DNA from: an uncultured Bacillaceae bacterium
Lineage (GTDB): Bacteria; Bacillota; Bacilli; Bacillales; Amphibacillaceae
Direction: 5' to 3'
NCBI GenBank assembly: GCA_945639745.1
Contig: CALZEK010000023.1
Span: 1 to 11,769, forward strand
DNA: 11,769 nucleotides
Position numbers and translations under genes: made by a program. The notes beneath the pieces were generated by a model, which saw nothing but the letters and a program-made list of their open reading frames with translations, did no database searches and was not told the origin of the DNA. Positions 1 to 6,741 of the stretch are shown piece by piece (the stretch's first letter is position 1; each line of letters opens with the position of its first letter).

Positions 1-701
1 GGATAAATTACTGTTAACTTAAGGTGTTCACATCTTTTAAGCGATTGTTCATATAAATATAAACTCGGAATCATCTCTCCATCGACGCCCATTTCCACTA
101 AAGCATTACTTGGTGCGTGCTTTAAAATAAGGTCTCCAGCAATTAATTCTTCCGTGGTCTCATTATATAAAGCAATATGATCAATTGAATGACCTGGCAC
201 TTCAATCACTTCAAAACCATTTATTATATCGCCCTCTACTAATGGTAGCAGTGGCAAATCAACTCGCAGATGTTGATTGTCTATGAGCGCTTGTCTCATA
301 CGTTCGACTTCTTTTATACCACGCTGTCCGGTATCGCTTTCATTATACAATTTATTAAAAAAATCGATACGTCGAGTTAAAAAATCTTTATTACGTATTA
401 AACGAAGGAATGCTGAAGGATGTGCATAAACATCTACATTTGTTTGCTGTCTTATTCTTTTTACAAAACCAGTATGGTCAGAGTGATTGTGAGTTAAGAC
501 AATTTGGTCAATATCGCTTACCTTTAAGTTATTCGCTTTTAAAACTTCTAAGAAAAAAAGATATGAATCATCATCGTCAACTGCCGCATCAACTAATGTT
601 AGCTGCTTATTTGTTTTAATTAAAAAACAATTGTATGTTTTTAACATTGAATTAGTTGGAATAATGATAGGAATTACTGTTGAATATTTTGATTTATTCA
701 T
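1..701 (-). CDS. MBL-fold metallo-hydrolase, 3' end cut by the window
   Basis: The frame is open from the ATG at 699-701 to the left edge, giving 233 visible residues, so the C-terminus lies outside. The protein shows the metal-binding signature of the metallo-beta-lactamase fold: THNHSDHTG with H71, H73, D75 and H76, then PGHS with H171 near the end of the core, and AGD with D190. This set normally holds two metal ions, usually zinc, and the fold hydrolyses esters, thioesters, lactones or phosphodiesters. There is no signal peptide, so it is probably cytoplasmic. AGGAG at 710-714, 8 nt before the ATG, supports the start. It lies 59 bp downstream of the DUF3870 gene on the same strand with no terminator between them, so the two are probably co-transcribed. 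The fold is clear. The substrate is not, and I see no reason to call it a lactonase or glyoxalase II specifically. Confidence 0.88.
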   Translation of the reverse strand, partial: MNKSKYSTVIPIIIPTNSMLKTYNCFLIKTNKQLTLVDAAVDDDDSYLFFLEVLKANNLKVSDIDQIVLTHNHSDHTGFVKRIRQQTNVDVYAHPSAFLRLIRNKDFLTRRIDFFNKLYNESDTGQRGIKEVERMRQALIDNQHLRVDLPLLPLVEGDIINGFEVIEVPGHSIDHIALYNETTEELIAGDLILKHAPSNALVEMGVDGEMIPSLYLYEQSLKRCEHLKLTVIY

Positions 702-760
702 CTTTATTTCTCCTATTCTTTAGACCTCTAACTGTTGATTATGTAATTGGCTTAGTATGC

Positions 761-1081
761 TTAATCATTTTTCTTATGATAACTTTCGTACTGTTTATAC
801 AAATCTTTTAAAGCTGTTGTTAATGCGCTTCCTGCTTTACCTAAATAATGTGCTTGAATTTCTTCAATTGGCTTTTCAATACCATCTCTTAAACTATAAC
901 CTTTTAACAATTGATCAATATAGTGTTTACCATGGTCTGTTGCTAATGTACAGCTTGCTTCAATGACAACGCCATACTTCTTATCAATTTCAGCAGTAAT
1001 TGTAAGTACTTCATACATGTTTTGAGCAGCCATTCCAGATGGTAACCTTGCATGTCCTGCTATAAATACTGTATTTAACAT
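761..1081 (-). CDS. Small DUF3870-type protein of unknown function
   Basis: This is a 106-residue soluble protein with no signal peptide or membrane segment. It begins with a short beta-like stretch ending in FIAGHARLPSG, continues with a segment about tests of 'EIDKKYGVVIEASCTLAT' type, and ends in a charged helix rich in Y and K. From memory this pattern matches the DUF3870 family of short conserved proteins in Gram-positive bacteria, which has no assigned function. The start ATG at 1079-1081 follows the ribosome binding site AGAGGTGAT at 1087-1095. A promoter lies just upstream at 1135-1163. It is the first gene of a probable two-gene operon with the metallo-hydrolase at 1-701. The single cysteine and the HARLPSG motif are candidate functional residues, but that is a guess. 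Confidence 0.8.
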   Translation of the reverse strand: MLNTVFIAGHARLPSGMAAQNMYEVLTITAEIDKKYGVVIEASCTLATDHGKHYIDQLLKGYSLRDGIEKPIEEIQAHYLGKAGSALTTALKDLYKQYESYHKKND

Positions 1082-1134
1082 AATTTATCACCTCTTAATT
1101 GCGTCATGTTGTTATTATAACAATCTTCACCTGT

Positions 1135-1163
1135 ATTATACACTCTTTTTTAAGTTTTTTTAA
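1135..1163 (-). promoter_or_regulatory. Candidate promoter of the DUF3870/MBL operon
   Basis: On the minus strand, -35 TTAAAA (1158-1163) and a perfect -10 TATAAT (1135-1140) are separated by 17 bp, fitting a vegetative sigma-A promoter. Transcription would start near 1128, about 47 nt before the DUF3870 ATG. A second TATAAT is at 1114-1119 but lacks a recognisable -35. The promoter directly follows the gabD terminator, so this operon is probably independent of gabTD. Confidence 0.6.
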
Positions 1164-1167
1164 TATG

Positions 1168-1203
1168 ATAAAACAGCTTTAAATTAATTTAAAGCTGTTT
1201 TAT
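1168..1203 (-). terminator. Intrinsic terminator after gabD
   Basis: This is a perfect 36-bp palindrome. CAGCTTTAAA and its complement form the stem around a TTAA centre, flanked by A4 on one side and T4 on the other. It begins 2 bp after the gabD stop. In the minus-strand transcript the stem is followed by UUUUAUCAUAUU, a fair U-rich tail. It separates the gabTD transcript from the DUF3870/MBL operon. The sequence is symmetric and could work in both directions, but no plus-strand gene runs into it. Confidence 0.8.
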
Positions 1204-1205
1204 TA

Positions 1206-2600
1206 TTATTCTACGTTACCAATTGATAAATATTTTGTTTCTAAGTAAGGTTCGATTCCTTCAATACCACCTTCACTACCTAAACCACTTTCTTTCACAC
1301 CACCAAATGGCGCTTGAGCAGCTGTTGGTGCACCATCATTCCAACCGACAATTCCATAATCTAAGTTATCATGTAGATAAATGGCGTTACGATAATCATT
1401 TGTAAAGAAATATGATGCTAAACCATAAGGTGTATCATTAGCAATTTCAATTGCTTCTGATAATTTATTAAACGATGTAATTGGAGCAACTGGTCCAAAT
1501 GTTTCTTCATACATAATATTCATATCTAAGCTAACATTTTTTAAAATCGTTGGTGCAACAAAGTAAGCTTCATTTTCAGATGAATGCTTATCTTGATTAT
1601 TTGTTGTTACTTCTGCACCTTTAGAGACTGCGTCATCTATTTGATTAATTATTTTTTCATAACTATCTTTATTAATCACTGGTCCAATTTCCGTCTCTTG
1701 ATTTAAGCCATTGCCCATGTTTAAAGCACTAACTTTTTCAGATAATTTTTCTGTAAACTCATCCAGTATTGATTCATGAACTAACAGTCTATTTGCACAC
1801 ACACAAGTCTGACCAGCGTTACGGAATTTTGTAATAATCGTTTGCTCTACTGCAAAATCAATATCTGCATCATCACACACAATAACTGGAGCATGACCGC
1901 CTAATTCCATTGTTAAACTTTTAACAGTTGAAGCACTATCACGCATTAAAATTTTACCGACATTTGTTGATCCGGTAAATGTGATTTTTTTAATCGCCTT
2001 ACTACTTGTAAACAGTTCACCAACAACACTACCGCGTCCATTAACATATTGAATCACTTCTTTTTCAAAGCCTGCTTCATGAGCTAATTCAATTAAACGA
2101 ATTGTTGTAAGTGGTGTTTCTACAGCTGGTTTTACAATAAAAGTACAACCTGCCGCTAATGCAGGTGCTGCTTTTCTTAACATCATTGAGCCTGGAAAGT
2201 TCCAAGGTGTGATTGCAGCGACTAAACCAATTGGTTGCTTACTTACTAAAATACGTTTATCGCCACTATTTGCTGGCACTGTACGACCATAAATTCTTTT
2301 AGCTTCTTCTGCATACCATTCAACGTAACTAACACCTGATTTCAGTTCGCCTTTTGCTTCTACTAATGGCTTTCCATTTTCAGTTGTAATAATCTCTGCA
2401 AGCTCGTCAATATTTTCAATAATTAAATCAGCCCATCTTCTTAATAAACGTGACTTTTCATTTGCATTAACTTCTTTCCATGTTTTAAATGCTTTCTCAC
2501 CAATAGTGATAGCTTCATTAATTTCAGCAACTGTATTTTTTTTAATTTCTTTAATGACTTCACCTGTTGCTGGATTTTTAACAATAATTTGTTCAGACAT
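1206..2600 (-). CDS. gabD: NAD(P)-dependent succinate/glutarate semialdehyde dehydrogenase
   Basis: This is an aldehyde dehydrogenase superfamily protein of 464 residues, slightly shorter than E. coli GabD (about 480). Visible motifs are TPWNFPG with oxyanion-hole N134, the [10 protein letters not shown] cofactor loop (208-217), MELGG with general base E232, and GQTCVCANR with catalytic C266 and the second cysteine C268 typical of the GabD branch. Family knowledge says GabD oxidises succinate semialdehyde, and E. coli and Pseudomonas relatives also oxidise glutarate semialdehyde to glutarate. With csiD and lhgO nearby, the glutarate reaction is the likelier job; that is inference from context. 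The gene lies 22 bp after gabT on the same strand, so the two form an operon. AGGAG at 2612-2616 is 11 nt from the ATG, a rather long spacing that may lower translation relative to gabT. Confidence 0.93.
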   Translation of the reverse strand: MSEQIIVKNPATGEVIKEIKKNTVAEINEAITIGEKAFKTWKEVNANEKSRLLRRWADLIIENIDELAEIITTENGKPLVEAKGELKSGVSYVEWYAEEAKRIYGRTVPANSGDKRILVSKQPIGLVAAITPWNFPGSMMLRKAAPALAAGCTFIVKPAVETPLTTIRLIELAHEAGFEKEVIQYVNGRGSVVGELFTSSKAIKKITFTGSTNVGKILMRDSASTVKSLTMELGGHAPVIVCDDADIDFAVEQTIITKFRNAGQTCVCANRLLVHESILDEFTEKLSEKVSALNMGNGLNQETEIGPVINKDSYEKIINQIDDAVSKGAEVTTNNQDKHSSENEAYFVAPTILKNVSLDMNIMYEETFGPVAPITSFNKLSEAIEIANDTPYGLASYFFTNDYRNAIYLHDNLDYGIVGWNDGAPTAAQAPFGGVKESGLGSEGGIEGIEPYLETKYLSIGNVE

Positions 2601-2622
2601 TTATTTTTCAGCTCCTATTAAC

Positions 2623-3939
2623 TTAATTTACAGATTTAAATGACTCTTTTAAAATGGCAAAACCTTTTTCTAATTCTTCATTAGTAATTACAAGTGGCGT
2701 TAAGAAACGAATAACATTACTCTTAATTCCTGCTGTTAATAATAGTAGGCCATTATCATTTGCATATTTAGCAATTGCACTTGTTTTAGCTGCATCTGGA
2801 GCTTTTGATTCTTTGCTTTCAACAATCTCCACTGCAACCATTGCACCTAGTCTTCTTATATCTCCGACAAAGTTATATTGATCAGATAATTCATTTAATA
2901 CTGTTTCAATTTTTGCTCCAATTTTTTCAGCCTTTTCGACTAAATTCTCATCTTCAATCACATTTATGACTTCTAAAGCTGCTGCACATGCTACTGGGCT
3001 TCCTGAATAAGTACCACCTAATTCCCCTGGGTTAGGTGCATTAATCATTTCCGTACGACCAACAACTGCACTTAGTGGTAAACCTGCTGCTAATGATTTA
3101 GATAATGTGATTAAATCTGGCTCAATATCAAATTGTTCAATCGCAAACATTGATCCTGTACGTCCAAATCCTGTTTGGATTTCATCAGCAATAAAGACAA
3201 TCCCGTTTTCTTTACAGAATTGTTCAACAGCTTTAATGAATTTCTTTGGTGGAATAATAAAACCACCCTCACCTTGAACAGGTTCAATAATAACGCATGC
3301 AACATCTTCTGGTGCTACAGTTGATACAAAGAAATGTTTAAAATCAGCAATCCCTTGATCAATAAAATCTTCTTCTGTAATACCTTCAGGTTTTTCATAC
3401 ATATAAGGGAAGGGTGCTTGGTATAATTCAGGTGTGAAAGGTCCAAAGCCTAATTTATATGGTTTAACTTTACTTGTCATTCCCATTGTTAAATTCGTAC
3501 GACCATGGAATCCTCTTGTGAAAGAAACGACTCCTTTACGTCCTGTATATTTACGAGCAATTTTAACTGCATTTTCAACTGCTTCTGCTCCTGTATTTAA
3601 TAATACCGCACTTGTCTCATAGTTTACCGGTGCAATTTCACATATTTTTTCTGCTAATTCAATATATGATTCATACATAATGACATTGAAACCAGGATGT
3701 AAAAAATTATCTACTTGATTTTTGACTGCTTCAGTAATTCTTGGATGACTATGTCCAACATTTAAGGTACCAATTGCTGCTGCAAAATCAATCCATTCTC
3801 TTCCTTCAACATCCGTAATTGTTGCTCCTTGTGCTGTTTTTGCTATATTTAAGTTACCGTTTCCAACTGCACGCGTAACGTATTTAGCTCTTTTATCTTG
3901 TAACTCTTTTGTTTTTGTAATTTTTGTTGTATTTGTCAT
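2623..3939 (-). CDS. gabT: 4-aminobutyrate / 5-aminovalerate aminotransferase (PLP class III)
   Basis: This is a fold-type I, class III aminotransferase of about 438 residues. Seen in order from the ATG start are a phosphate-binding NTGAEAVENAVK stretch near 116-126, SFTRGFHGRT near 139-148, EPVQGEGGF near 219-227, IADEIQTGFGRTG with the PLP-ring aspartate near D252, and LSKSLAAGLP with the Schiff-base lysine near K281. It transfers the omega-amino group of GABA or 5-aminovalerate to 2-oxoglutarate, giving succinate or glutarate semialdehyde plus glutamate. It is the first gene of gabTD, divergent from gabR, and so probably GabR-activated. A GTG at 3943-3945 is in frame, but it sits only 4 nt from the AGGAG at 3950-3954. 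The ATG at 3937-3939 is 10 nt away and is preferred. GABA versus 5-aminovalerate cannot be decided from residues I can see. Confidence 0.94.
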   Translation of the reverse strand: MTNTTKITKTKELQDKRAKYVTRAVGNGNLNIAKTAQGATITDVEGREWIDFAAAIGTLNVGHSHPRITEAVKNQVDNFLHPGFNVIMYESYIELAEKICEIAPVNYETSAVLLNTGAEAVENAVKIARKYTGRKGVVSFTRGFHGRTNLTMGMTSKVKPYKLGFGPFTPELYQAPFPYMYEKPEGITEEDFIDQGIADFKHFFVSTVAPEDVACVIIEPVQGEGGFIIPPKKFIKAVEQFCKENGIVFIADEIQTGFGRTGSMFAIEQFDIEPDLITLSKSLAAGLPLSAVVGRTEMINAPNPGELGGTYSGSPVACAAALEVINVIEDENLVEKAEKIGAKIETVLNELSDQYNFVGDIRRLGAMVAVEIVESKESKAPDAAKTSAIAKYANDNGLLLLTAGIKSNVIRFLTPLVITNEELEKGFAILKESFKSVN

Positions 3940-3949
3940 ATTCACACAA

Positions 3950-3954
3950 CTCCT
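3950..3954 (-). promoter_or_regulatory. Ribosome binding site of gabT, two possible starts
   Basis: AGGAG on the minus strand is 4 nt before an in-frame GTG (3945) and 10 nt before the ATG (3939). Neither spacing is ideal. The ATG is chosen because 4 nt is usually too close for efficient initiation. Confidence 0.6.
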
Positions 3955-3970
3955 TTTAATTTATATGGCA

Positions 3971-3999
3971 ATTGTAGCAACGTTTTGATAATATATAAA
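3971..3999 (-). promoter_or_regulatory. Candidate gabT promoter, overlapping the gabR promoter
   Basis: On the minus strand, -35 TTTATA (3994-3999) and -10 TACAAT (3971-3976) are 17 bp apart. The predicted start is near 3964, giving a 5' leader of about 25 nt before gabT. The -35 is poor, as expected for a promoter needing an activator. Both hexamers coincide with those of the opposing gabR promoter. Predicted from sequence only. Confidence 0.5.
3972..3999 (+). promoter_or_regulatory. Candidate gabR promoter
   Basis: On the plus strand, -35 TTGTAG (3972-3977) and -10 TATAAA (3994-3999) are 16 bp apart, with a predicted start near 4006. The hexamers lie on the same bases as those of the gabT promoter in reverse order, so the two promoters cannot be occupied by polymerase together. 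The first GTACCA repeat begins immediately after this -10. Confidence 0.45.
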
Positions 4000-4028
4000 G
4001 TACCAAAACAGAATACTTAATGGTACCA
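4000..4028. promoter_or_regulatory. Putative GabR operator: two GTACCA direct repeats
   Basis: GTACCA occurs at 4000-4005 and 4023-4028, with starts 23 bp apart, about two helical turns. The second copy lies inside the palindrome TGGTACCA. From established work, B. subtilis GabR binds a pair of ATACCA direct repeats, and these differ by one base. For gabT the repeats sit at roughly -36 to -64, a position suited to activation. For gabR they cover the start site, a position suited to autorepression. That fits the known GabR mode, but the assignment here is inference. Confidence 0.5.
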
Positions 4029-4031
4029 GTT

Positions 4032-4039
4032 GGAGGTGG
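4032..4039 (+). promoter_or_regulatory. Ribosome binding site that fixes the gabR start
   Basis: GGAGGTGG is close to the ideal anti-16S sequence. GGAGG ends 7 nt before the ATG at 4044. An earlier in-frame ATG at 4020 would place this site inside the coding region, and it falls among the operator repeats, so 4044 is taken as the true start. Confidence 0.8.
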
Positions 4040-4043
4040 TTAT

Positions 4044-5477
4044 ATGTTTTTTATTGATTTAGACAAAAATTCAGAACACGAATTTTTATACAGAGAAATT
4101 TACGAAAAAATAAAAATAAAAATTATGAAAAACAAAATTAATGAGGGAGAAAAATTACCATCGAAGCGTCGATTAGCAAAGCAATTAGGCGTCAGTGTGA
4201 ATACAATTACAAGTGCATATGAACAACTTTTAGTAGAGGGTTATATTTACACAATTGAACGAAGTGGCTATTATGTTGAAGAAATTACTCAATTATCTCA
4301 ACCTTTTTCAAAAAAAGCACAATTAATTCCTGAGGATTTAAAAGAAACCCTTTCAAAAGATGAGCCTCGTAAACTTTCTTTATCTCATATGGATACAGAT
4401 GTAGATATGTTTCCCTTTAAAGAGTGGTTTAAAGCACAACAACTCGCTTTGCAAAAACATCAAAATCAATTAGGACACATTACCCATCAACAAGGTCCCT
4501 TAATTGTTAGACAAACACTTTCAAAAATGATCAACCTCACACGTGGTGTTGATTGTGAACCAGAACAAATTGTAATTAGTGTTGGAACTCAAACACTTAT
4601 CAAGCAAACCTTATATGTTTTAAAGTTAGCTAGTAACAAACAATTAAACATAGCAGTAGAAAATCCAGGATATCAAAGATTGTATGGATTAATGGAACAA
4701 CTAGATGCAAATATTTATCCTACTTCAGTTGATGAAAATGGAATTTCCATTGATGAAATTAAAAATTCCGATGTGAACACTGTTTTTTTAACGCCTTCTC
4801 ACCAATTTCCTATTGGCTCGATCATGCCTGTTTATAAGCGTTTTGATTTATTAAATTGGGCTGCAGAAAATCCATACCACTATATTATTGAAGATGATTA
4901 TGACAGTGAATTTAAATATCAAACTGATAATATTCCTGCTTTACAAAGCTTGGACTACAATCAAAAAGTTATTTATATGGGTTCATTTTCTAAGTCATTA
5001 TTAATGGGATTTCGAATTAGTTATATGGTGTTACCATACGATTTGTTAAGAGTTTATCGTAACCATCATCATAAATTATTACCTTATAATAATACGCTTA
5101 GTTTGTTTACTTTAAATGAATTTATTTTAAATGGGAGTTATTTACAACACATTAAGCGAATGAATCTTATATATGAAAAAAAAAGAACAGAACTTATTAC
5201 ACAACTAAGTTCTGTCTTTCAAGATAATATTTCAATTAATGATGTACCTGCCGGCTTACATTTTACTGCTTCATTTAAAACTGATAAAACATATGATCAA
5301 ATTGAGCAAGCCGCACCTAAACACCTTCTTGACATTCATACGATTCGACGATTTTTATTTGAATCGAAAACGAGAGCAGAAAACAATGAAATCACGCTCG
5401 TTATCGGCTTTTCTTCTATTCGTATGGAAGATATTCCTGAAGCCGTAAATCGACTCAAGAAAGTTATTTACGATTAA
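4044..5477 (+). CDS. gabR: GabR-like MocR regulator (GntR wHTH fused to aminotransferase-like domain)
   Basis: This is a 477-residue MocR/GabR-subfamily regulator, matching the roughly 480 residues of B. subtilis GabR. Residues about 5-70 form a GntR winged helix: LYREIYEKIK, then LPSKRRLAKQLGVSVNTI as the helix-turn-helix, then a GYIYT wing. A linker leads to a fold-type I aminotransferase-like domain. It contains EDDYDSEF, typical of PLP-contacting residues, and GSFSKSLLMGFRISYMV with the Schiff-base lysine at K317 (K312 in B. subtilis GabR). In this family an external aldimine between PLP and the effector amine, such as GABA, triggers gabTD activation. It is divergent from gabT and overlaps the lhgO stop by 4 bp. 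The effector here may be 5-aminovalerate rather than GABA, given csiD and lhgO; this is unproven. PdxR, another MocR branch, is less likely because no pdxST genes are adjacent. Confidence 0.88.
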   Translation: MFFIDLDKNSEHEFLYREIYEKIKIKIMKNKINEGEKLPSKRRLAKQLGVSVNTITSAYEQLLVEGYIYTIERSGYYVEEITQLSQPFSKKAQLIPEDLKETLSKDEPRKLSLSHMDTDVDMFPFKEWFKAQQLALQKHQNQLGHITHQQGPLIVRQTLSKMINLTRGVDCEPEQIVISVGTQTLIKQTLYVLKLASNKQLNIAVENPGYQRLYGLMEQLDANIYPTSVDENGISIDEIKNSDVNTVFLTPSHQFPIGSIMPVYKRFDLLNWAAENPYHYIIEDDYDSEFKYQTDNIPALQSLDYNQKVIYMGSFSKSLLMGFRISYMVLPYDLLRVYRNHHHKLLPYNNTLSLFTLNEFILNGSYLQHIKRMNLIYEKKRTELITQLSSVFQDNISINDVPAGLHFTASFKTDKTYDQIEQAAPKHLLDIHTIRRFLFESKTRAENNEITLVIGFSSIRMEDIPEAVNRLKKVIYD

Positions 5478-6658
5478 AGTTTAACTCTACTTGCGACTTC
5501 TTTACCAATTCCAATTGAAGCAGTTGCTGCAGGTGATGGTGCATTACAAACATGAATTGAACGTTTACCTTCAATAATTTCAAAATCATCAACCATTTGC
5601 CCATCACTTGTAATTGCTTGTGCTCTTACACCAGCTGGTGCTGGAATTAAATCATCTTCTGTTATTTCTGGAATCATTTTTTGTAAGCTTTGTGTGAATT
5701 TAGCTTTACTGAAAGAACGTGCATATTCAGAAATACCTTCTTTCATAAACTTTCCACCAAGCTTCCATAATCCTGGGAACATCAGCGATTCAAATGTATC
5801 TTTTACATTAATATCTGTCTTTTTATAGCCTTCACGTTTAAATCCTAATACAGCATTAGGTCCTGCTTCGACCGTTCCACCGATCATACGTGTAAAGTGA
5901 ACACCTAAAAATGGAAACTTAGGATTAGGAACCGGATAAATTAAATTTTTAACTAGGTCACGTTTTTCAGGTTTAAGTACATAATACTCACCTCTAAATG
6001 GCACAATTTTCATGTCTGTTTTATAACCTGTTGCCTCTGCAACTCGATCACTATGTAGTCCTGCGCAATTAATAGCCAATTTCGCTTCATAATTTCCACG
6101 ATTTGTTTCTATCGTCACAGATTCTTTATGTTCATTTATTTTAATTAATTCTGTATCAAGTAAAATTTCTCCACCACTCTTTTTAATCAATTCTGCAAAT
6201 TTTAAACTAACTTGCGTATAATCAACAATCCCCGCTTGAGGTACATGTATCCCTGCTACTCCAGCAATATGAGGCTCTAATTCTTTTAAACGCTTTTGAT
6301 CAATTTTTTCAATTTCTAGTTCATTTTCTAAACCTCGCTCATAAAGATTATCCAATAAGGGTAATTCTTCTTCATTTGAAGCAACAATTACTTTACCACA
6401 CATATCATAATCTATTTCATGCTTTTTACAAAATTCTTGCATATCTTTACTACCTTGTTTAGCAAATCTTGCTTTAAAACTTCCTGGTGTATAGTAAATG
6501 CCTGAATGGATAACGCCACTGTTATTTCCAGTTTGATGCTTGGCTAATTCAGATTCTTTTTCTATGACTAATAATTTAATTCCTGGATATTTTTCATAAA
6601 TAGCCATACCTGTTGAAAGTCCAACAATACCGCCACCAACAATAACTACATCATACAT
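5474..6658 (-). CDS. lhgO: L-2-hydroxyglutarate oxidase/dehydrogenase (FAD)
   Basis: This is a 394-residue FAD-dependent oxidoreductase of the DAO family, a little shorter than E. coli LhgO (about 420). It has an N-terminal dinucleotide-binding GGGIVG at residues 8-13 followed by an acidic strand end (VIEKE), NNSGVIHSGIYY near 45-55 as in LhgO/L2HGDH proteins, NCAGLHSDRVA in the middle, and a C-terminal PSPAATASIGIGKEV FAD-contact segment. In E. coli LhgO oxidises L-2-hydroxyglutarate to 2-oxoglutarate and passes electrons to the quinone pool at the membrane. That closes the loop with CsiD, which consumes 2-oxoglutarate and yields L-2-hydroxyglutarate. AGGAGG lies close before the ATG. It is downstream of csiD by 83 bp that contain a terminator-like hairpin. 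Its stop overlaps the convergent gabR stop by 4 bp, and no terminator is visible at its end. Confidence 0.92.
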   Translation of the reverse strand: MYDVVIVGGGIVGLSTGMAIYEKYPGIKLLVIEKESELAKHQTGNNSGVIHSGIYYTPGSFKARFAKQGSKDMQEFCKKHEIDYDMCGKVIVASNEEELPLLDNLYERGLENELEIEKIDQKRLKELEPHIAGVAGIHVPQAGIVDYTQVSLKFAELIKKSGGEILLDTELIKINEHKESVTIETNRGNYEAKLAINCAGLHSDRVAEATGYKTDMKIVPFRGEYYVLKPEKRDLVKNLIYPVPNPKFPFLGVHFTRMIGGTVEAGPNAVLGFKREGYKKTDINVKDTFESLMFPGLWKLGGKFMKEGISEYARSFSKAKFTQSLQKMIPEITEDDLIPAPAGVRAQAITSDGQMVDDFEIIEGKRSIHVCNAPSPAATASIGIGKEVASRVKL

Positions 6659-6689
6659 TTCTTCTTCCTCCTAATTTTAACAATTATGA

Positions 6690-6727
6690 TAAAAATAAAG
6701 CACCTTTATAATCTAAAGGTGCTTTAT
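6690..6727 (-). terminator. Terminator-like hairpin between csiD and lhgO
   Basis: The perfect 14-bp stem ATAAAGCACCTTTA (6695-6708) pairs with 6714-6727 around a 5-nt loop. In the minus-strand transcript it is followed by UUUUUAUC. It starts 14 bp after the csiD stop. The lhgO start is only 36 nt beyond it and I find no credible promoter in between, so lhgO probably depends on read-through. It may instead act as an mRNA processing or stabilising element that lowers lhgO relative to csiD. Confidence 0.75.
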
Positions 6728-6741
6728 CATAAATGGCTATA

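Noticed and set aside
2654..3622. Short plus- and minus-strand open frames within gabT
   Set aside because: They overlap an intact conserved aminotransferase in other frames, resemble no family and lack translation signals.
4020..4043. ATG at 4020 as the gabR start
   Set aside because: It has no ribosome binding site of its own, lies at the predicted operator and transcription start, and the strong GGAGG precedes the ATG at 4044, giving the usual GabR length.
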